From Blochmannia endosymbiont of Camponotus sp. (GTDB lineage: Bacteria > Pseudomonadota > Gammaproteobacteria > Enterobacterales > Enterobacteriaceae), in assembly GCF_023586365.1 (NCBI RefSeq), contig NZ_CP097759.1:1-64000 (forward strand): a stretch of 64,000 nt of DNA, written 5' to 3'. The notes beneath the pieces are model-generated. The model was given only the letters and a program-made list of their open reading frames with translations. It was not told the DNA's origin and did no database searches. Positions 44,612-54,857 of the stretch are shown here, one piece after another (positions within the stretch are counted from its first letter, which is position 1; the number at the start of each line of letters is the position of its first letter). The position numbers and the translations under genes were made by a program.

Positions 44612-46494
44612 ATTTACTTTTTTTAACTATACTTTTCCCATTATTAGGATTCGTTACGTTAGCTATTTCTCAAGGAAAATGGTCAGACAATACTTCTGCT
44701 ATAATAGGGGTAGGTACGGTAGGTGTATCAGTGTTGGTTGCCATATACAGCATATTTAATTTTTATTGCAATTCCAGTAATGACGTTAATTTTGTGTATG
44801 TGCAGGAACTTTGGACGTGGTTCACTATTAATGCCTTATCTATTACTGTAGCACTTAGATTAGATGGGTTGTCCGTAATCATGTTATCAGTAATTATTGG
44901 CGTTGGGTTTATCATTCATTTATATGCCGCTTGGTATATGAGTGGATGCGAAGGATATTCTCGCTTTTTTGCCTACACTAATTTATTTATGGCAAATATG
45001 GTGCTTTTGGTGCTTTCAGATAATTTGTTATTGATGTTTTTTGGATGGGAAGGTGTAGGATTATGTAGTTATTTATTAATTGGGTTTTATTATTCTGATT
45101 ATAGGAACGGAATAGCAGCTTTAAAAGCATTCATTATTACTCGATTTGGAGATCTATGTTTGGTATGTGCGTTATTTATGATTTACGATCAATATCGTAC
45201 CTTGAGTCTTAGTAAATTACTAACGTTGGAACTGACGTGTCCATCGTATCATATTTTTAATGATATTACATGGATATCTTGTATGTTACTTATTGGGGCA
45301 ATAGGCAAATCAGCTCAGTTACCCCTACAAACTTGGTTAATTAGCGCTATGGCTGGCCCAACCCCGGTGTCGGCATTGATTCATGCAGCTACTATGGTTA
45401 CTTCTGGTGTGTATTTAATAATTCGTATGAATAAGTTTTTTTTGATGACTCCAAGTATTTTATATTTGACCGGTATTATTGGTTCATTAACTGTAATTTT
45501 ATTCAGTTGTTCAGCGTTATTTCAAAGTAATATTAAAAAAATTTTAGCGTATTCTACTATCAGTCAAATAGGATACATGTTTTTAGCGCTCGGAGGACGA
45601 CATTGGGATGCAGCTATGTTTCATTTAGTAACACATTCTTTTTTTAAAGCGTTGTTGTTTTTATCTGCAGGTTCATTAATTTACGCTTGCAGATATGAAC
45701 AAAATATTTTTAAGATGGGGGGATTATATAAATTTATACCTTTAATTTATGTTTGTTTTTTAATAGGCGGAGCGTCTTTATCTGGAGTACCTATAATTAC
45801 TGCTGGAGTTTATTCAAAAGAAATGATCATGTTAAAAACATTAGCTAATCATGATTATTTTTTCTTGTTATCTGGATTAATAGGAGTATTTTTAACACCT
45901 ATTTATACGTTCCGAATGATTTTTGTTGTGTTTCATGGTGATAAAAAAATAGAGCCACGTGTATGTAATAAAATTACTCAAAATTTACCTTTAATCTTAT
46001 TGTTATTGTTATCAACGTTTATTGGTGGATGGATAAAATTACCGGTGTTAGCAGATACTATAATTACTAACCTTGGTGAGATGCGTAATCATAGTCAAAT
46101 ATATCTTGAAATAATATCGGGGATTTTAGTAATGCTTGGTATTTGCTTGGCATCAATTTTTTGGATGGATCCTTTGAGTAGGATTACAAGACAGATTATT
46201 AAACCTCGTGTAACAGAAGTAGTAGAACGATACATAGTATTGCTATGTTACTATGGATGGGGATTTGATTGGCTTTATAAATGGATATTTATAAAGCCAT
46301 ATTTATTTATAACAAAAAAATTATCTTATTCTGATCCCGTTGATGTAATCGTGAATATCATCGTATCGTTATTATGTTGGCTGAAAAATGGTTTGATATG
46401 CAGTGAAAATGGTAAACTCAGTTGGTACATTGTATCGATGAATATAGGGGCAATTACGATATTAATCATGATATTAATTTATGATCATCTGTAA
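44608..46494 (+). CDS. nuoL: NADH-quinone oxidoreductase subunit L
   Basis: Distal antiporter-like proton pump with the long lateral helix. It has 628 residues (E. coli 613). Key membrane charges are visible in [19 protein letters not shown] (Glu near 144) and [14 protein letters not shown] (Lys near 229). [16 protein letters not shown] and the C-terminal long-helix region follow. It starts in ATGA with nuoK. Confidence 0.97.
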   Translation: MNLLFLTILFPLLGFVTLAISQGKWSDNTSAIIGVGTVGVSVLVAIYSIFNFYCNSSNDVNFVYVQELWTWFTINALSITVALRLDGLSVIMLSVIIGVGFIIHLYAAWYMSGCEGYSRFFAYTNLFMANMVLLVLSDNLLLMFFGWEGVGLCSYLLIGFYYSDYRNGIAALKAFIITRFGDLCLVCALFMIYDQYRTLSLSKLLTLELTCPSYHIFNDITWISCMLLIGAIGKSAQLPLQTWLISAMAGPTPVSALIHAATMVTSGVYLIIRMNKFFLMTPSILYLTGIIGSLTVILFSCSALFQSNIKKILAYSTISQIGYMFLALGGRHWDAAMFHLVTHSFFKALLFLSAGSLIYACRYEQNIFKMGGLYKFIPLIYVCFLIGGASLSGVPIITAGVYSKEMIMLKTLANHDYFFLLSGLIGVFLTPIYTFRMIFVVFHGDKKIEPRVCNKITQNLPLILLLLLSTFIGGWIKLPVLADTIITNLGEMRNHSQIYLEIISGILVMLGICLASIFWMDPLSRITRQIIKPRVTEVVERYIVLLCYYGWGFDWLYKWIFIKPYLFITKKLSYSDPVDVIVNIIVSLLCWLKNGLICSENGKLSWYIVSMNIGAITILIMILIYDHL

Positions 46495-46576
46495 ATGAAT
46501 GTAGTATTATTGGTTTATAATATGAGGAAATACAAATATTTAATGTATATGTTTTAGAGAGAAAAATAAAAATAAT

Positions 46577-48118
46577 ATGTTATTAGTTATCTTAATATTT
46601 ATCCCTTTTATTTTTGGACTGTTATGTTGGCAGTCAGAACGTATTGGATATTGGGTACCGCGTTGGGTTGCTTTATCTGGAATGAGCATAACGTTCATTA
46701 TTACTGGTTTTTTATGGCAGTATGAGCACCATGATCTATTAAATGTGTATTCAACAGAACATGTGTTTCCTAAATGGCAATTAGAATACATGTATCCTTG
46801 GATCCCAAGATTTGGAATTAGCGTTCATTTAGCGTTGGATGGGTTTTCTTTGTTGATGGTGACGTTAACTGGATTTTTAGGATGTATGGCGGTGTTATGT
46901 TCTTGGTGTGAGATTCAGCGTTACCACGGTCTTTTTTATCTTAATTTATTGTGGATTTTAGGTGGAGTTATTGGTGTTTTTTTGTCAATTGATATGTTTT
47001 TGTTCTTTTTTTTCTGGGAAATAATGCTTATTCCGATGTATTTTTTAATATCTTTATGGGGACACAAAGAATTTAATAGAATCGGTCGTATTAACACTGC
47101 TATTAAATTTTTTGTTTATACTCAATTTAGCGGATTATTTATGTTAATTTCTATTATTACTCTTGTTGCTATAAATCATGATATACATGGTGTGTGGTCG
47201 TTTGATTATCAAGATTTATTAAATATGTTGCTGCCAGTGAATACGGAATATTTAATTATGTTGGGGTTTTTTTTTGCTTTTGCAGTAAAAATGCCAATTG
47301 TTCCATTTCATGTTTGGTTGCCTGATGTGCATAGTCAAGCTCCTACTGCTGGGTCAGTTGATTTGGCAGGAATTTTATTAAAAACAGCGGCTTATGGATT
47401 TTTTCGATTTGTTTTACCGTTATTTCCTTGCGCTTCAAAATCTTTTGCTCCAATTGCCATGTGTTTGGGTCTGTTAAATATTTTTTATGGAGCTTGTATG
47501 GCATTTGCACAAACTGATGTCAAACGTTTAATTGCATATACCAGCATATCTCATATGGGATTTGTATTGATCGCAATTTATAGTGGCACTCATTTATCAT
47601 ATCAAGGTGCTGTTATACACATGATTTCTCATAGTTTATCTGTTTCTGGAATGTTTATAATTTGTGGTCAATTATATGAGCGAACACATACTCGAGATAT
47701 GCGTTTGATGGGAGGATTATGGAGTCGCATGCATTTAATTCCTGCTTTTTCTTTATGTTTCGCAGCAGCAACACTTGGATTACCTGGTACTGGAAATTTT
47801 ATAGGAGAAGTGACAATTTTGTTTGGCAATTTTCAATCAGCACCTATAACTACAATAATAGCTTGTTTTGGGATAATATTGTCATCAATTTATTCCCTTA
47901 TTTTAATGCAACGTATATATTATGGTCCAATATTGGTTTCCAGAGGTAGTAAAATCGGGTTGTTGAAAAATATGACACTACGGGAAAAGAATATTATTAT
48001 AATGTTGTTATCGTGTATTTTTTTGATTGGTTTTTTTCCACAATATATTTTGAATGCTTCATATACGACAATGCACAATCTTTGTATTTGGTTAAAAGAA
48101 TACAATTGTTCAATGTGA
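46577..48118 (+). CDS. nuoM: NADH-quinone oxidoreductase subunit M
   Basis: Antiporter-like proton-pumping subunit of 513 residues (E. coli 509). FFFFFWEIMLIPMYF (Glu near 144), AVKMPIVPFHVWLPDVHSQAPTAGS (Lys near 234) and FAQTDVKRLIAYTSISHMGFV are typical. An 82-base gap separates it from nuoL, and only AG-rich sequence (GAGAGAAAAA) precedes the ATG. Confidence 0.97.
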   Translation: MLLVILIFIPFIFGLLCWQSERIGYWVPRWVALSGMSITFIITGFLWQYEHHDLLNVYSTEHVFPKWQLEYMYPWIPRFGISVHLALDGFSLLMVTLTGFLGCMAVLCSWCEIQRYHGLFYLNLLWILGGVIGVFLSIDMFLFFFFWEIMLIPMYFLISLWGHKEFNRIGRINTAIKFFVYTQFSGLFMLISIITLVAINHDIHGVWSFDYQDLLNMLLPVNTEYLIMLGFFFAFAVKMPIVPFHVWLPDVHSQAPTAGSVDLAGILLKTAAYGFFRFVLPLFPCASKSFAPIAMCLGLLNIFYGACMAFAQTDVKRLIAYTSISHMGFVLIAIYSGTHLSYQGAVIHMISHSLSVSGMFIICGQLYERTHTRDMRLMGGLWSRMHLIPAFSLCFAAATLGLPGTGNFIGEVTILFGNFQSAPITTIIACFGIILSSIYSLILMQRIYYGPILVSRGSKIGLLKNMTLREKNIIIMLLSCIFLIGFFPQYILNASYTTMHNLCIWLKEYNCSM

Positions 48119-48152
48119 TTACATTATAACGATAATAGGATCTTGATTTATT

Positions 48153-49643
48153 ATGCTAATAACTTGGACACAAATAATTCTATTGCTGCCTGTACTAATT
48201 ATTGGAATGACAATAGTTATGATTATGTTATCTATTGCATATCGTCGCAATTTATTTTTACATACTTCATTAACAATATTCGGATTTAGTTTAGCGATTG
48301 TATCGATTGGATTGGTATGGAACCAAAGAGCTCGAGACATTTTGCAATTAATGTGTGTTGATAATTTTTCTATATTATACATAATATTGGTGTTAGTTTC
48401 TGGTTTATCAAGCTCCGTATTGGCTTATAAGTGGTTGTTAATTTATCCAAGTAAAAATCGCGACGAGTTTTATTTATTATTACTTATTTCTAGTATTGGC
48501 GGCATTTTATTAGCAACTACGAATCATTTAGTAATATTATTTTTAGGGATGGAACTGATTTCATTGCCGTTATTTGGGTTGATAGGTTATTCTTTTTTTA
48601 AAAAATTTTCTTTAGAAGCAAGTATTAAATATATTATATTATCGGGGGTATCTTCATCATTTATATTATTTGGTATAGCATTGATATATGCTGCAACTGG
48701 TTTTTTATCTTTTACCAGTATTAGTCAATTGTTACGTTTACATATTATTGCGTCGAATCAATCTATACTTATATCAACCATAGGACTAGGTATGATGATG
48801 GTTGGGTTCGGGTTTAAACTGTCATTAGTTCCTTTTCATTTATGGACTCCTGATGTATACCAAGGAGCGCCATCTTCAATATCGTTGTATCTGACAACTA
48901 GTAGTAAAATAGCTACGATATCTGTATTGATACGATTGTTTATGGTATTTCCTAATCAGTATAATAGGGTATTTTGTATATTTTTATCAGGTATTGCATG
49001 TTGCTCAGTGTTATTTGGCAATTTAATGGCTATTAAACAAGATAATATTAAGCGAGTTTTAGCTTATTCTTCAATTGCACATACAGGTTATGTTTTAATT
49101 GGTGTAATTGCGGTATTACAGGCCAACCCCATTGCTTTGGAAACTATCGGTATTTATCTTGTAAGTTACGTTTTGACTAGTATTGGTGTATTTGGTATTA
49201 TCAGTATAATGTCGGTTTTTTATGCCAATGAAGACACAGACGTAGATTCCTTATTTTTATATCGTGGTCTTTTTTGGCATCGCCCAATGTTATCGGTATT
49301 ATTTACGATCACTATATTGTCTTTGGCGGGCATACCTATGACATTAGGTTTCATTGGAAAATTTTATTTGTTTGTTTTGGGAATAGACAGTAAATTATGG
49401 TGGCTTACTATTTTTATAGCAATGAGTAGTGTTATCAGTATATTTTATTATTTAAGAATTATAATAAATTTATATCTTAATCCCATAAATCGTTTAAATA
49501 TCAATTTTGATTCTTTATCTAATTGGAGTGTTACTCCTGATGGGATAATAGTGATTATAGTATCTTTTTCTATATTATTTTTAGGATTATACCCAAAGCC
49601 TTTGATTTATTTTATGCATTTAATATATCCAACGGTAATTTGA
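48153..49643 (+). CDS. nuoN: NADH-quinone oxidoreductase subunit N
   Basis: Third antiporter-like pump and last gene of the operon, 496 residues (E. coli 485). [17 protein letters not shown] (membrane Glu), [23 protein letters not shown] (Lys) and [15 protein letters not shown] are intact. AGGA lies 13 bases before the ATG. It converges on yfaE, leaving only a 100-base spacer. With all thirteen genes present and uninterrupted, complex I is probably functional. Confidence 0.97.
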   Translation: MLITWTQIILLLPVLIIGMTIVMIMLSIAYRRNLFLHTSLTIFGFSLAIVSIGLVWNQRARDILQLMCVDNFSILYIILVLVSGLSSSVLAYKWLLIYPSKNRDEFYLLLLISSIGGILLATTNHLVILFLGMELISLPLFGLIGYSFFKKFSLEASIKYIILSGVSSSFILFGIALIYAATGFLSFTSISQLLRLHIIASNQSILISTIGLGMMMVGFGFKLSLVPFHLWTPDVYQGAPSSISLYLTTSSKIATISVLIRLFMVFPNQYNRVFCIFLSGIACCSVLFGNLMAIKQDNIKRVLAYSSIAHTGYVLIGVIAVLQANPIALETIGIYLVSYVLTSIGVFGIISIMSVFYANEDTDVDSLFLYRGLFWHRPMLSVLFTITILSLAGIPMTLGFIGKFYLFVLGIDSKLWWLTIFIAMSSVISIFYYLRIIINLYLNPINRLNINFDSLSNWSVTPDGIIVIIVSFSILFLGLYPKPLIYFMHLIYPTVI

Positions 49644-49743
49644 TTAAAATAAAAATGTAATTGAAGGATTGTATATTTTAAATTATTTAACGAATGGTTT
49701 TATGTGTTTATGAATTCATAATGATGCCGTTTAAAACACATGT

Positions 49744-50043
49744 TTACAGCAATTTTAATACAATATGTTCTGTAGGAACACAGCAGCATATAAAAATTTC
49801 ATTGGGACATATATAACCCAAAGGTTCTGTGTAATATTGTATTTTTCCTTTTATTAATAAGGCACGGCAACTTCCACAGTACCCCGATCGACATTGATAA
49901 TTTAGTGATGGTATATGATGCATTTCCAATGCTTCTAATAGGGAACGATATTTTCTGCTATTATGCGCAAATTGTATATTTAGGTATTTTTTTTTCAAAA
50001 AAAATATTTTACAATTGAAAGTCATGGAATTCATTTTCGTCAA
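49744..50043 (-). CDS. yfaE: Class I ribonucleotide reductase maintenance ferredoxin YfaE
   Basis: [2Fe-2S] ferredoxin that helps rebuild the NrdB diferric-tyrosyl cofactor. It has up to 99 residues (E. coli 84). The cluster motif [15 protein letters not shown] and a later C in FICCCVP correspond to E. coli YQCREGYCGSCR and LPCCCR. Starts at 50043, 50034 and 50025 are all possible and all overlap the end of nrdB, so translation is coupled. The gene order nrdA-nrdB-yfaE is the E. coli one. Confidence 0.93.
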   Translation of the reverse strand: MTKMNSMTFNCKIFFLKKKYLNIQFAHNSRKYRSLLEALEMHHIPSLNYQCRSGYCGSCRALLIKGKIQYYTEPLGYICPNEIFICCCVPTEHIVLKLL

Positions 50044-51139
50044 TATTAGGGTCTATTTGACCTACTAGATAAGAACTGGCTTCTACTTCTTGTGGAGCTA
50101 CTTGAACATTATCTGATGATAACCAAGAGTTAATCCAGGGTATCGCGTTAGATCTAGTATTGAAGGGCGTTCCTAGTCCGATTGCTTGCATACGTATGTT
50201 GGTAATATATTCAATGTATTGACAAAGTATATCTTTATTTAAACCTATCATAGAGCCATCTTTAAATAAATAGTTAGCCCAATTTTTTTCTTGTTCTGCA
50301 GCCATTAAAAATAGCGCATAACTTTCTTGTTGGCATTCTGTACTGATATCAGCCATTTCTGGATCATCTGCCCCAGAGCGCATCAAGTTTAGAATATGTT
50401 GAGTGGCGTTTAAATGCAAAGCTTCGTCACGTGCTATAAGTCGTATAATTTTTGCATTACCTTCCATTAGCTCTCGTTCAGCAAATGCAAAAGAACAGGC
50501 GAAGCTTACATAAAAACGGATAGCTTCTAGCACGTTAACACTAATTAAACACAAATATAGTTTCTTTTTAAGTTCATGTAAGTTGATTACAACAGTATTA
50601 TTATTAATTTGATGAATACCGGGGCCTAAGATATGATAATAATTGGTTAATTCAATTAAATTATCATAGTATGTTGAAATATCTTTAGCTCGTTTCAAAA
50701 TTTCTTTATTACTGATAATATCATCAAATATCAAAGATGGATGATTAACGATATTACGAATAATATGGGTGTAGGAACGGGAGTGGATGGTTTCAAAAAA
50801 TGACCAAGTTTCTACCCAAATTTCCAGTTCTGGTATAGAAATTAATGGTAGTAATGCGATATTGGGGCTACGTCCTTGAATAGAATCTAATAAGGTTTGG
50901 TATTTTAAATTGCTAATAAAAATGTGTTTTTCATGGTCTGGTAATGATTGAAAATCTATACGGTCTTTGGAAATATCTATTTCTTCTGGGCGCCAAAAAA
51001 ACGAAAGTTGTTTTTCAGTTAATTTTTCAAAAATGGAATGTTTTTGTTGATCAAATCGAGCGATATTTACTGGTTGTCCTAAAAACATCGGTTCGAGTAG
51101 TTGATTATTTTTATTTTGAGAAAAGGTTGTATAAATCAT
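50009..51139 (-). CDS. nrdB: Ribonucleoside-diphosphate reductase 1 subunit beta
   Basis: Radical-generating subunit of class Ia ribonucleotide reductase. From the ATG at 51139 it has 376 residues, identical in length to E. coli, and starts [21 protein letters not shown] precedes it, so the longer frame from 51214 is rejected. The radical Tyr122 is in [10 protein letters not shown], and iron ligands are in [12 protein letters not shown] and [13 protein letters not shown]. The C-terminus NEFHDFQL is the peptide that docks on NrdA. Confidence 0.98.
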   Translation of the reverse strand: MIYTTFSQNKNNQLLEPMFLGQPVNIARFDQQKHSIFEKLTEKQLSFFWRPEEIDISKDRIDFQSLPDHEKHIFISNLKYQTLLDSIQGRSPNIALLPLISIPELEIWVETWSFFETIHSRSYTHIIRNIVNHPSLIFDDIISNKEILKRAKDISTYYDNLIELTNYYHILGPGIHQINNNTVVINLHELKKKLYLCLISVNVLEAIRFYVSFACSFAFAERELMEGNAKIIRLIARDEALHLNATQHILNLMRSGADDPEMADISTECQQESYALFLMAAEQEKNWANYLFKDGSMIGLNKDILCQYIEYITNIRMQAIGLGTPFNTRSNAIPWINSWLSSDNVQVAPQEVEASSYLVGQIDPNIDENEFHDFQL

Positions 51140-51201
51140 TTTTATTCCTTTGTTAAAAGCAAATATAAATATGTGGGTTTTAGTAAATAGTCGTTGCTGT
51201 T

Positions 51202-53484
51202 CTAAATTGTACAAGCATCACTTGTACAAATATTTGATTGGTTATGTGGTAGTGTTTTTTGTACATCTTGAGCTCCATCACGGGTGTTATGATAGTATAA
51301 TGTTTTAATGCCAAGTCTGTATGCGTATAATAAATCTGAAAGTAGCTGTTTCATAGGTACTTTGCGTTCCGGAAATCGAGAGGGATCGTAATTAGTATTA
51401 GTTGAAATGGATTGGTCAATGAATTTTTGCATAATTCCCACTAATTGTAGATATCCTCGATTGTCCGGTATTTGCCATAATAATTCATAATCAGATTGTA
51501 GTTTAATAAATTCAGGTACTACTTGACGCAAAATTCCGTCTTTTGAAGCTTTTATGCTAATGTAACCTCTGGGAGGTTCTATGCCATTAGTAGCATTAGA
51601 GATTTGCGACGAAGTTTCTGATGGCATTAATGCAGATAATGTAGAATTTCGTAATCCATATTTTTTAATCTTAGCACGTAAATCTTCCCAGTTATAATGT
51701 AATGGTTCATTAATAAGTGCATTCAGGTCTGCTTTATATGTATCAATAGGTAATATTCCTTTTGAATATGAAGTATCATCAAACCACTCGCAAGATCCTT
51801 TTTCTTGAGCTAAATTGTTAGAAGCTTTTAATAAATAGTATTGAATAGCTTCGAAAGTACGGTGTGTTAGCTTGTTAGCACTACCATCTGAATAGCGTAC
51901 CCCATGTTTAGCGAGATAATAAGCATAATTAATTACTCCAATTCCTAAAGAACGTCTTCTTACAGCACTACGTTGCGCAGCAGGAATAGGATAATGTTGA
52001 TAATCTAATAGAGCGTCAAGAGCTCGTACTATTAAAGTAGAAAGTTCAGATAAGTCATCAAGATTTTCAATATTACCAAGATTGAAAGCAGATAATGTAC
52101 ATAAAGCAATTTCACCATTATGGTCATTAATATTATTTAAAGGTTTTGTTGGTAATGTTATTTCTAGGCATAAATTAGATTGACGAATTGGAGCGGCAAT
52201 ACTATCAAAAGCACTATGAGTATTACAGTGATCTGTATGTTGAATATAGATTCTTCCAGTAGAAGCTCGTTCTTGCATCATTAAAGAAAATAATTCTATC
52301 GCTTTAATTTTTCGATGTCTAATATTACGATTATTTTCATATGTATTATATAAGTGTTCGAATTCGTTTTGATTGTTAAAAAAAGCTTCATATAATCCTG
52401 GTACATCAGACGGGCTAAATAGTGTAATACATTTTCCTTCAATAAGACGTTGGTACATTAATTTATTGATTTGTACGCCATAATCTAAATGACGTATTCG
52501 GTTAGAATCTATTCCACGATTATTTTTCAAAACAAGTAAATTTTCTATTTCTAAATGCCAAATAGGATAAAATAGTGTGGCCGCACCCCCACGTACTCCT
52601 CCCTGAGAGCATGATTTTACTGCTGTTTGAAAATGTTTATAGAATGGAATACATCCGGTGTGGAATGCTTCTCCGTTACGTATTGGACTACCTAATGCTC
52701 TAATGCGTCCAGCGTTAATACCTATTCCAGCGCGTTGCGCAACATATTTTACAATAGAACTAGATGTTGCATTGATAGAATCAAGACTATCATCACATTC
52801 GATTAATACACAGGAACTAAATTGGCGTGTTGGTGTACGTACTCCAGACATAATAGGTGTTGCTAAAGAAATTTTAAAAGTTGATATCGCATTGTAAAAT
52901 TGTTGAATGTAATGCATCCGAGTTTTTTTGGGATATTTAGAAAATAAACAGGCTGCAGTTAATATATATAAAAATTGAGCACTTTCATAAATTTCTCCGG
53001 TTACTTTATTTTGTACTAAGTATTTACCTTCTAATTGTTTTACAGCAGCATATGAAAAATTCATGTCTCGCCAATGATCAATAAATGTATCCATTTGATG
53101 AAATTCTTCCGCATTGTAATCATCTAGCAAGTGTTGATCGTATTTACCAATTTTTATTAATCGCAATACATGATTATACAGTTTTGGTGGTTCAAATTGA
53201 CCGTAAGCTTTTTTACGTAAATGAAATACTGCTAAACGTGCTGCTAAATATTGATAGTCTGGTTCTTCCTCGGAAATCAAGTCCGCTGCTGCTTTTATGA
53301 TTGTTTCTTGAATATCGGAAGTTTTTATTCCATTATAAAATTGTATATGAGAACGCAATTCTACTTGTGAAACAGAGACTTGCTCTAATCCTTTGGCGGC
53401 CCAATTAATAACTCGGTGAATTTTGTCAAGATTAATAGGTTCGTGATGACCGTTTCGTTTAGTAACTAGTAGAGTTTGGTTCAT
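51202..53484 (-). CDS. nrdA: Ribonucleoside-diphosphate reductase 1 subunit alpha
   Basis: Catalytic subunit reducing ribonucleoside diphosphates. It has 760 residues (E. coli 761). An N-terminal ATP-cone ([19 protein letters not shown]) is kept, so dATP feedback control should persist. Active-site cysteines are in [20 protein letters not shown] and [11 protein letters not shown]. The radical-transfer tyrosines near the end ([10 protein letters not shown]) and the redox tail pair in CTSDACTI are intact. nrdB follows after about 60 bases. Confidence 0.98.
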   Translation of the reverse strand: MNQTLLVTKRNGHHEPINLDKIHRVINWAAKGLEQVSVSQVELRSHIQFYNGIKTSDIQETIIKAAADLISEEEPDYQYLAARLAVFHLRKKAYGQFEPPKLYNHVLRLIKIGKYDQHLLDDYNAEEFHQMDTFIDHWRDMNFSYAAVKQLEGKYLVQNKVTGEIYESAQFLYILTAACLFSKYPKKTRMHYIQQFYNAISTFKISLATPIMSGVRTPTRQFSSCVLIECDDSLDSINATSSSIVKYVAQRAGIGINAGRIRALGSPIRNGEAFHTGCIPFYKHFQTAVKSCSQGGVRGGAATLFYPIWHLEIENLLVLKNNRGIDSNRIRHLDYGVQINKLMYQRLIEGKCITLFSPSDVPGLYEAFFNNQNEFEHLYNTYENNRNIRHRKIKAIELFSLMMQERASTGRIYIQHTDHCNTHSAFDSIAAPIRQSNLCLEITLPTKPLNNINDHNGEIALCTLSAFNLGNIENLDDLSELSTLIVRALDALLDYQHYPIPAAQRSAVRRRSLGIGVINYAYYLAKHGVRYSDGSANKLTHRTFEAIQYYLLKASNNLAQEKGSCEWFDDTSYSKGILPIDTYKADLNALINEPLHYNWEDLRAKIKKYGLRNSTLSALMPSETSSQISNATNGIEPPRGYISIKASKDGILRQVVPEFIKLQSDYELLWQIPDNRGYLQLVGIMQKFIDQSISTNTNYDPSRFPERKVPMKQLLSDLLYAYRLGIKTLYYHNTRDGAQDVQKTLPHNQSNICTSDACTI

Positions 53485-53861
53485 ATAAATGTATACCTGT
53501 TGTGAAATACTAATAATATTAGGCCATAGTAATTCGTGATGAATAAATTATGGCCAGACTCGTGATAGTTCGGTGAATTAATAATGACATCATAATTTTT
53601 ATGTATAATAAAAATAGTAATTAATTAAATAGTAATGCAGCGGAGAATATTGCATGGTTCCTATTTAGTATAAATATTCTAAATATCAATAGTAACTGAT
53701 TGTGCCTATAAATACATGTGATTATGCTGTACCGTATTATTATTTTAATATACTTGAACAATTAGATTATGCATTCAATATTATATTATATTGATTATAT
53801 TAAAAAAATTATCCTTGTAATAGTAAACGTTTATTGTTTATTAATTTGTAATCGCTCTATG
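53485..53861. other. nrdA/ubiG spacer
   Basis: No gene is seen in this 377-base spacer. It holds the nrdA promoter (minus strand) and the ubiG 3' end. GGCCATA and TATGGCC (about 53522-53555) form a 7-bp stem with a long loop in the nrdA upstream region. I do not find a convincing NrdR box. Confidence 0.6.
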
Positions 53862-53877
53862 TTATATAGAGCGATTA
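53849..53877. terminator. 12-bp hairpin spanning the ubiG stop codon
   Basis: TAATCGCTCTAT (53849-53860) and ATAGAGCGATTA (53866-53877) are exact reverse complements with loop GTTAT. The ubiG stop codon is in the loop region and its last codons form one arm, so the hairpin is part of the coding end. It has the best GC content of the hairpins here after those at 2-74 and 59218-59280. No T-run follows on the minus strand. Confidence 0.65.
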
Positions 53878-54611
53878 TTTCTTAGTTTAGCATGTAAGAT
53901 ATAGTTTGTATTAAGGTTACGTATTAAGGCGCATTTATTCGTGCAGGGATTATAGCATAATCCGGTAATGTTTTGTTCTTCTAAAATGGTAGAGTCAATC
54001 CATCCTAGTAGTTCAGATGGGGTAATAAATTTATTAAAATTATGCGTACCTTTTGGAATAACACGAAAGATATATTCAGCGCCTATTACAACGAACAGCC
54101 ATGATTTAAATGTACGATTTAATGTGGAAAAAAATACTGATCCATCTATCTTAATCATGGTAGAGCAAGCATGAACGATTGATGAAGGGCGCGGTACATG
54201 TTCTAAAACTTCCATACAGGTTACTACATCGTAGTGATTAGAATGGTTTAAAGCATGGTTTTCTATTGTTTCTTGTATGTAATGAATATTCAAACCTTGA
54301 TGTAAGGCATGTGATTTTGCAACTTCTAAAGCAGAAGCATTGATATCTAACCCAACAACTTCTGCGCCTGCTTGGGCCATACTTTCTGATAAAATACCTC
54401 CACCGCATCCAATGTCTAATATTTTTTTTCCAAATAATCCATTACTGTGTTCAATAATATAATTAAAGCGTGTTAAATTAATGTGATGCAATGGTTTAAA
54501 TGCATTAAAAGGACCCCACCATTGAGATGAGGATGTTTTGAATGCATCGATTTTCTTTTTATTCATATTCTTTTGATTTTTTGTAAGTTCATCAATAATT
54601 ATGTCTTTCAT
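53862..54611 (-). CDS. ubiG: Ubiquinone biosynthesis O-methyltransferase UbiG
   Basis: SAM-dependent methyltransferase for both O-methylations in ubiquinone synthesis. It has 249 residues (E. coli 240). The SAM site is KILDIGCGGGILSESMA near residues 65-80, followed by DVVTCMEVLEHVPRP and FFSTLNRTFKSWL. A second in-frame ATG at 54566 could be the true start, since conservation begins just after it. It is divergent from gyrA and next to nrdA, exactly as in E. coli. Ubiquinone is the acceptor for the complex I encoded upstream. Confidence 0.97.
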   Translation of the reverse strand: MKDIIIDELTKNQKNMNKKKIDAFKTSSSQWWGPFNAFKPLHHINLTRFNYIIEHSNGLFGKKILDIGCGGGILSESMAQAGAEVVGLDINASALEVAKSHALHQGLNIHYIQETIENHALNHSNHYDVVTCMEVLEHVPRPSSIVHACSTMIKIDGSVFFSTLNRTFKSWLFVVIGAEYIFRVIPKGTHNFNKFITPSELLGWIDSTILEEQNITGLCYNPCTNKCALIRNLNTNYILHAKLRNNRSI

Positions 54612-54857
54612 GTTAAGATCTTCTTAAAATAAGGAAAAGAGAATGCTATAGATTTGAATATTAGTATATAAATTGTTTACAACTATCAGTTCGTTGAAAT
54701 ATGGTTATGAACTGATTTATGTATAACATAGATAAATACATTTATCTTTGTAGAATAATTTAAATATTACTAAAACAGTTTATATTATAGTTTAATAGAT
54801 TATTTAAATAATTTTAAATATATATATAAATTGAAAATAAATAGAGGATACACATGC

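Noticed and set aside
53485..53580. NrdR boxes upstream of nrdA
   Set aside because: No pair of ACA-N-ATATAT-N-TGT-like boxes is visible; only a GGCCATA/TATGGCC stem is present.
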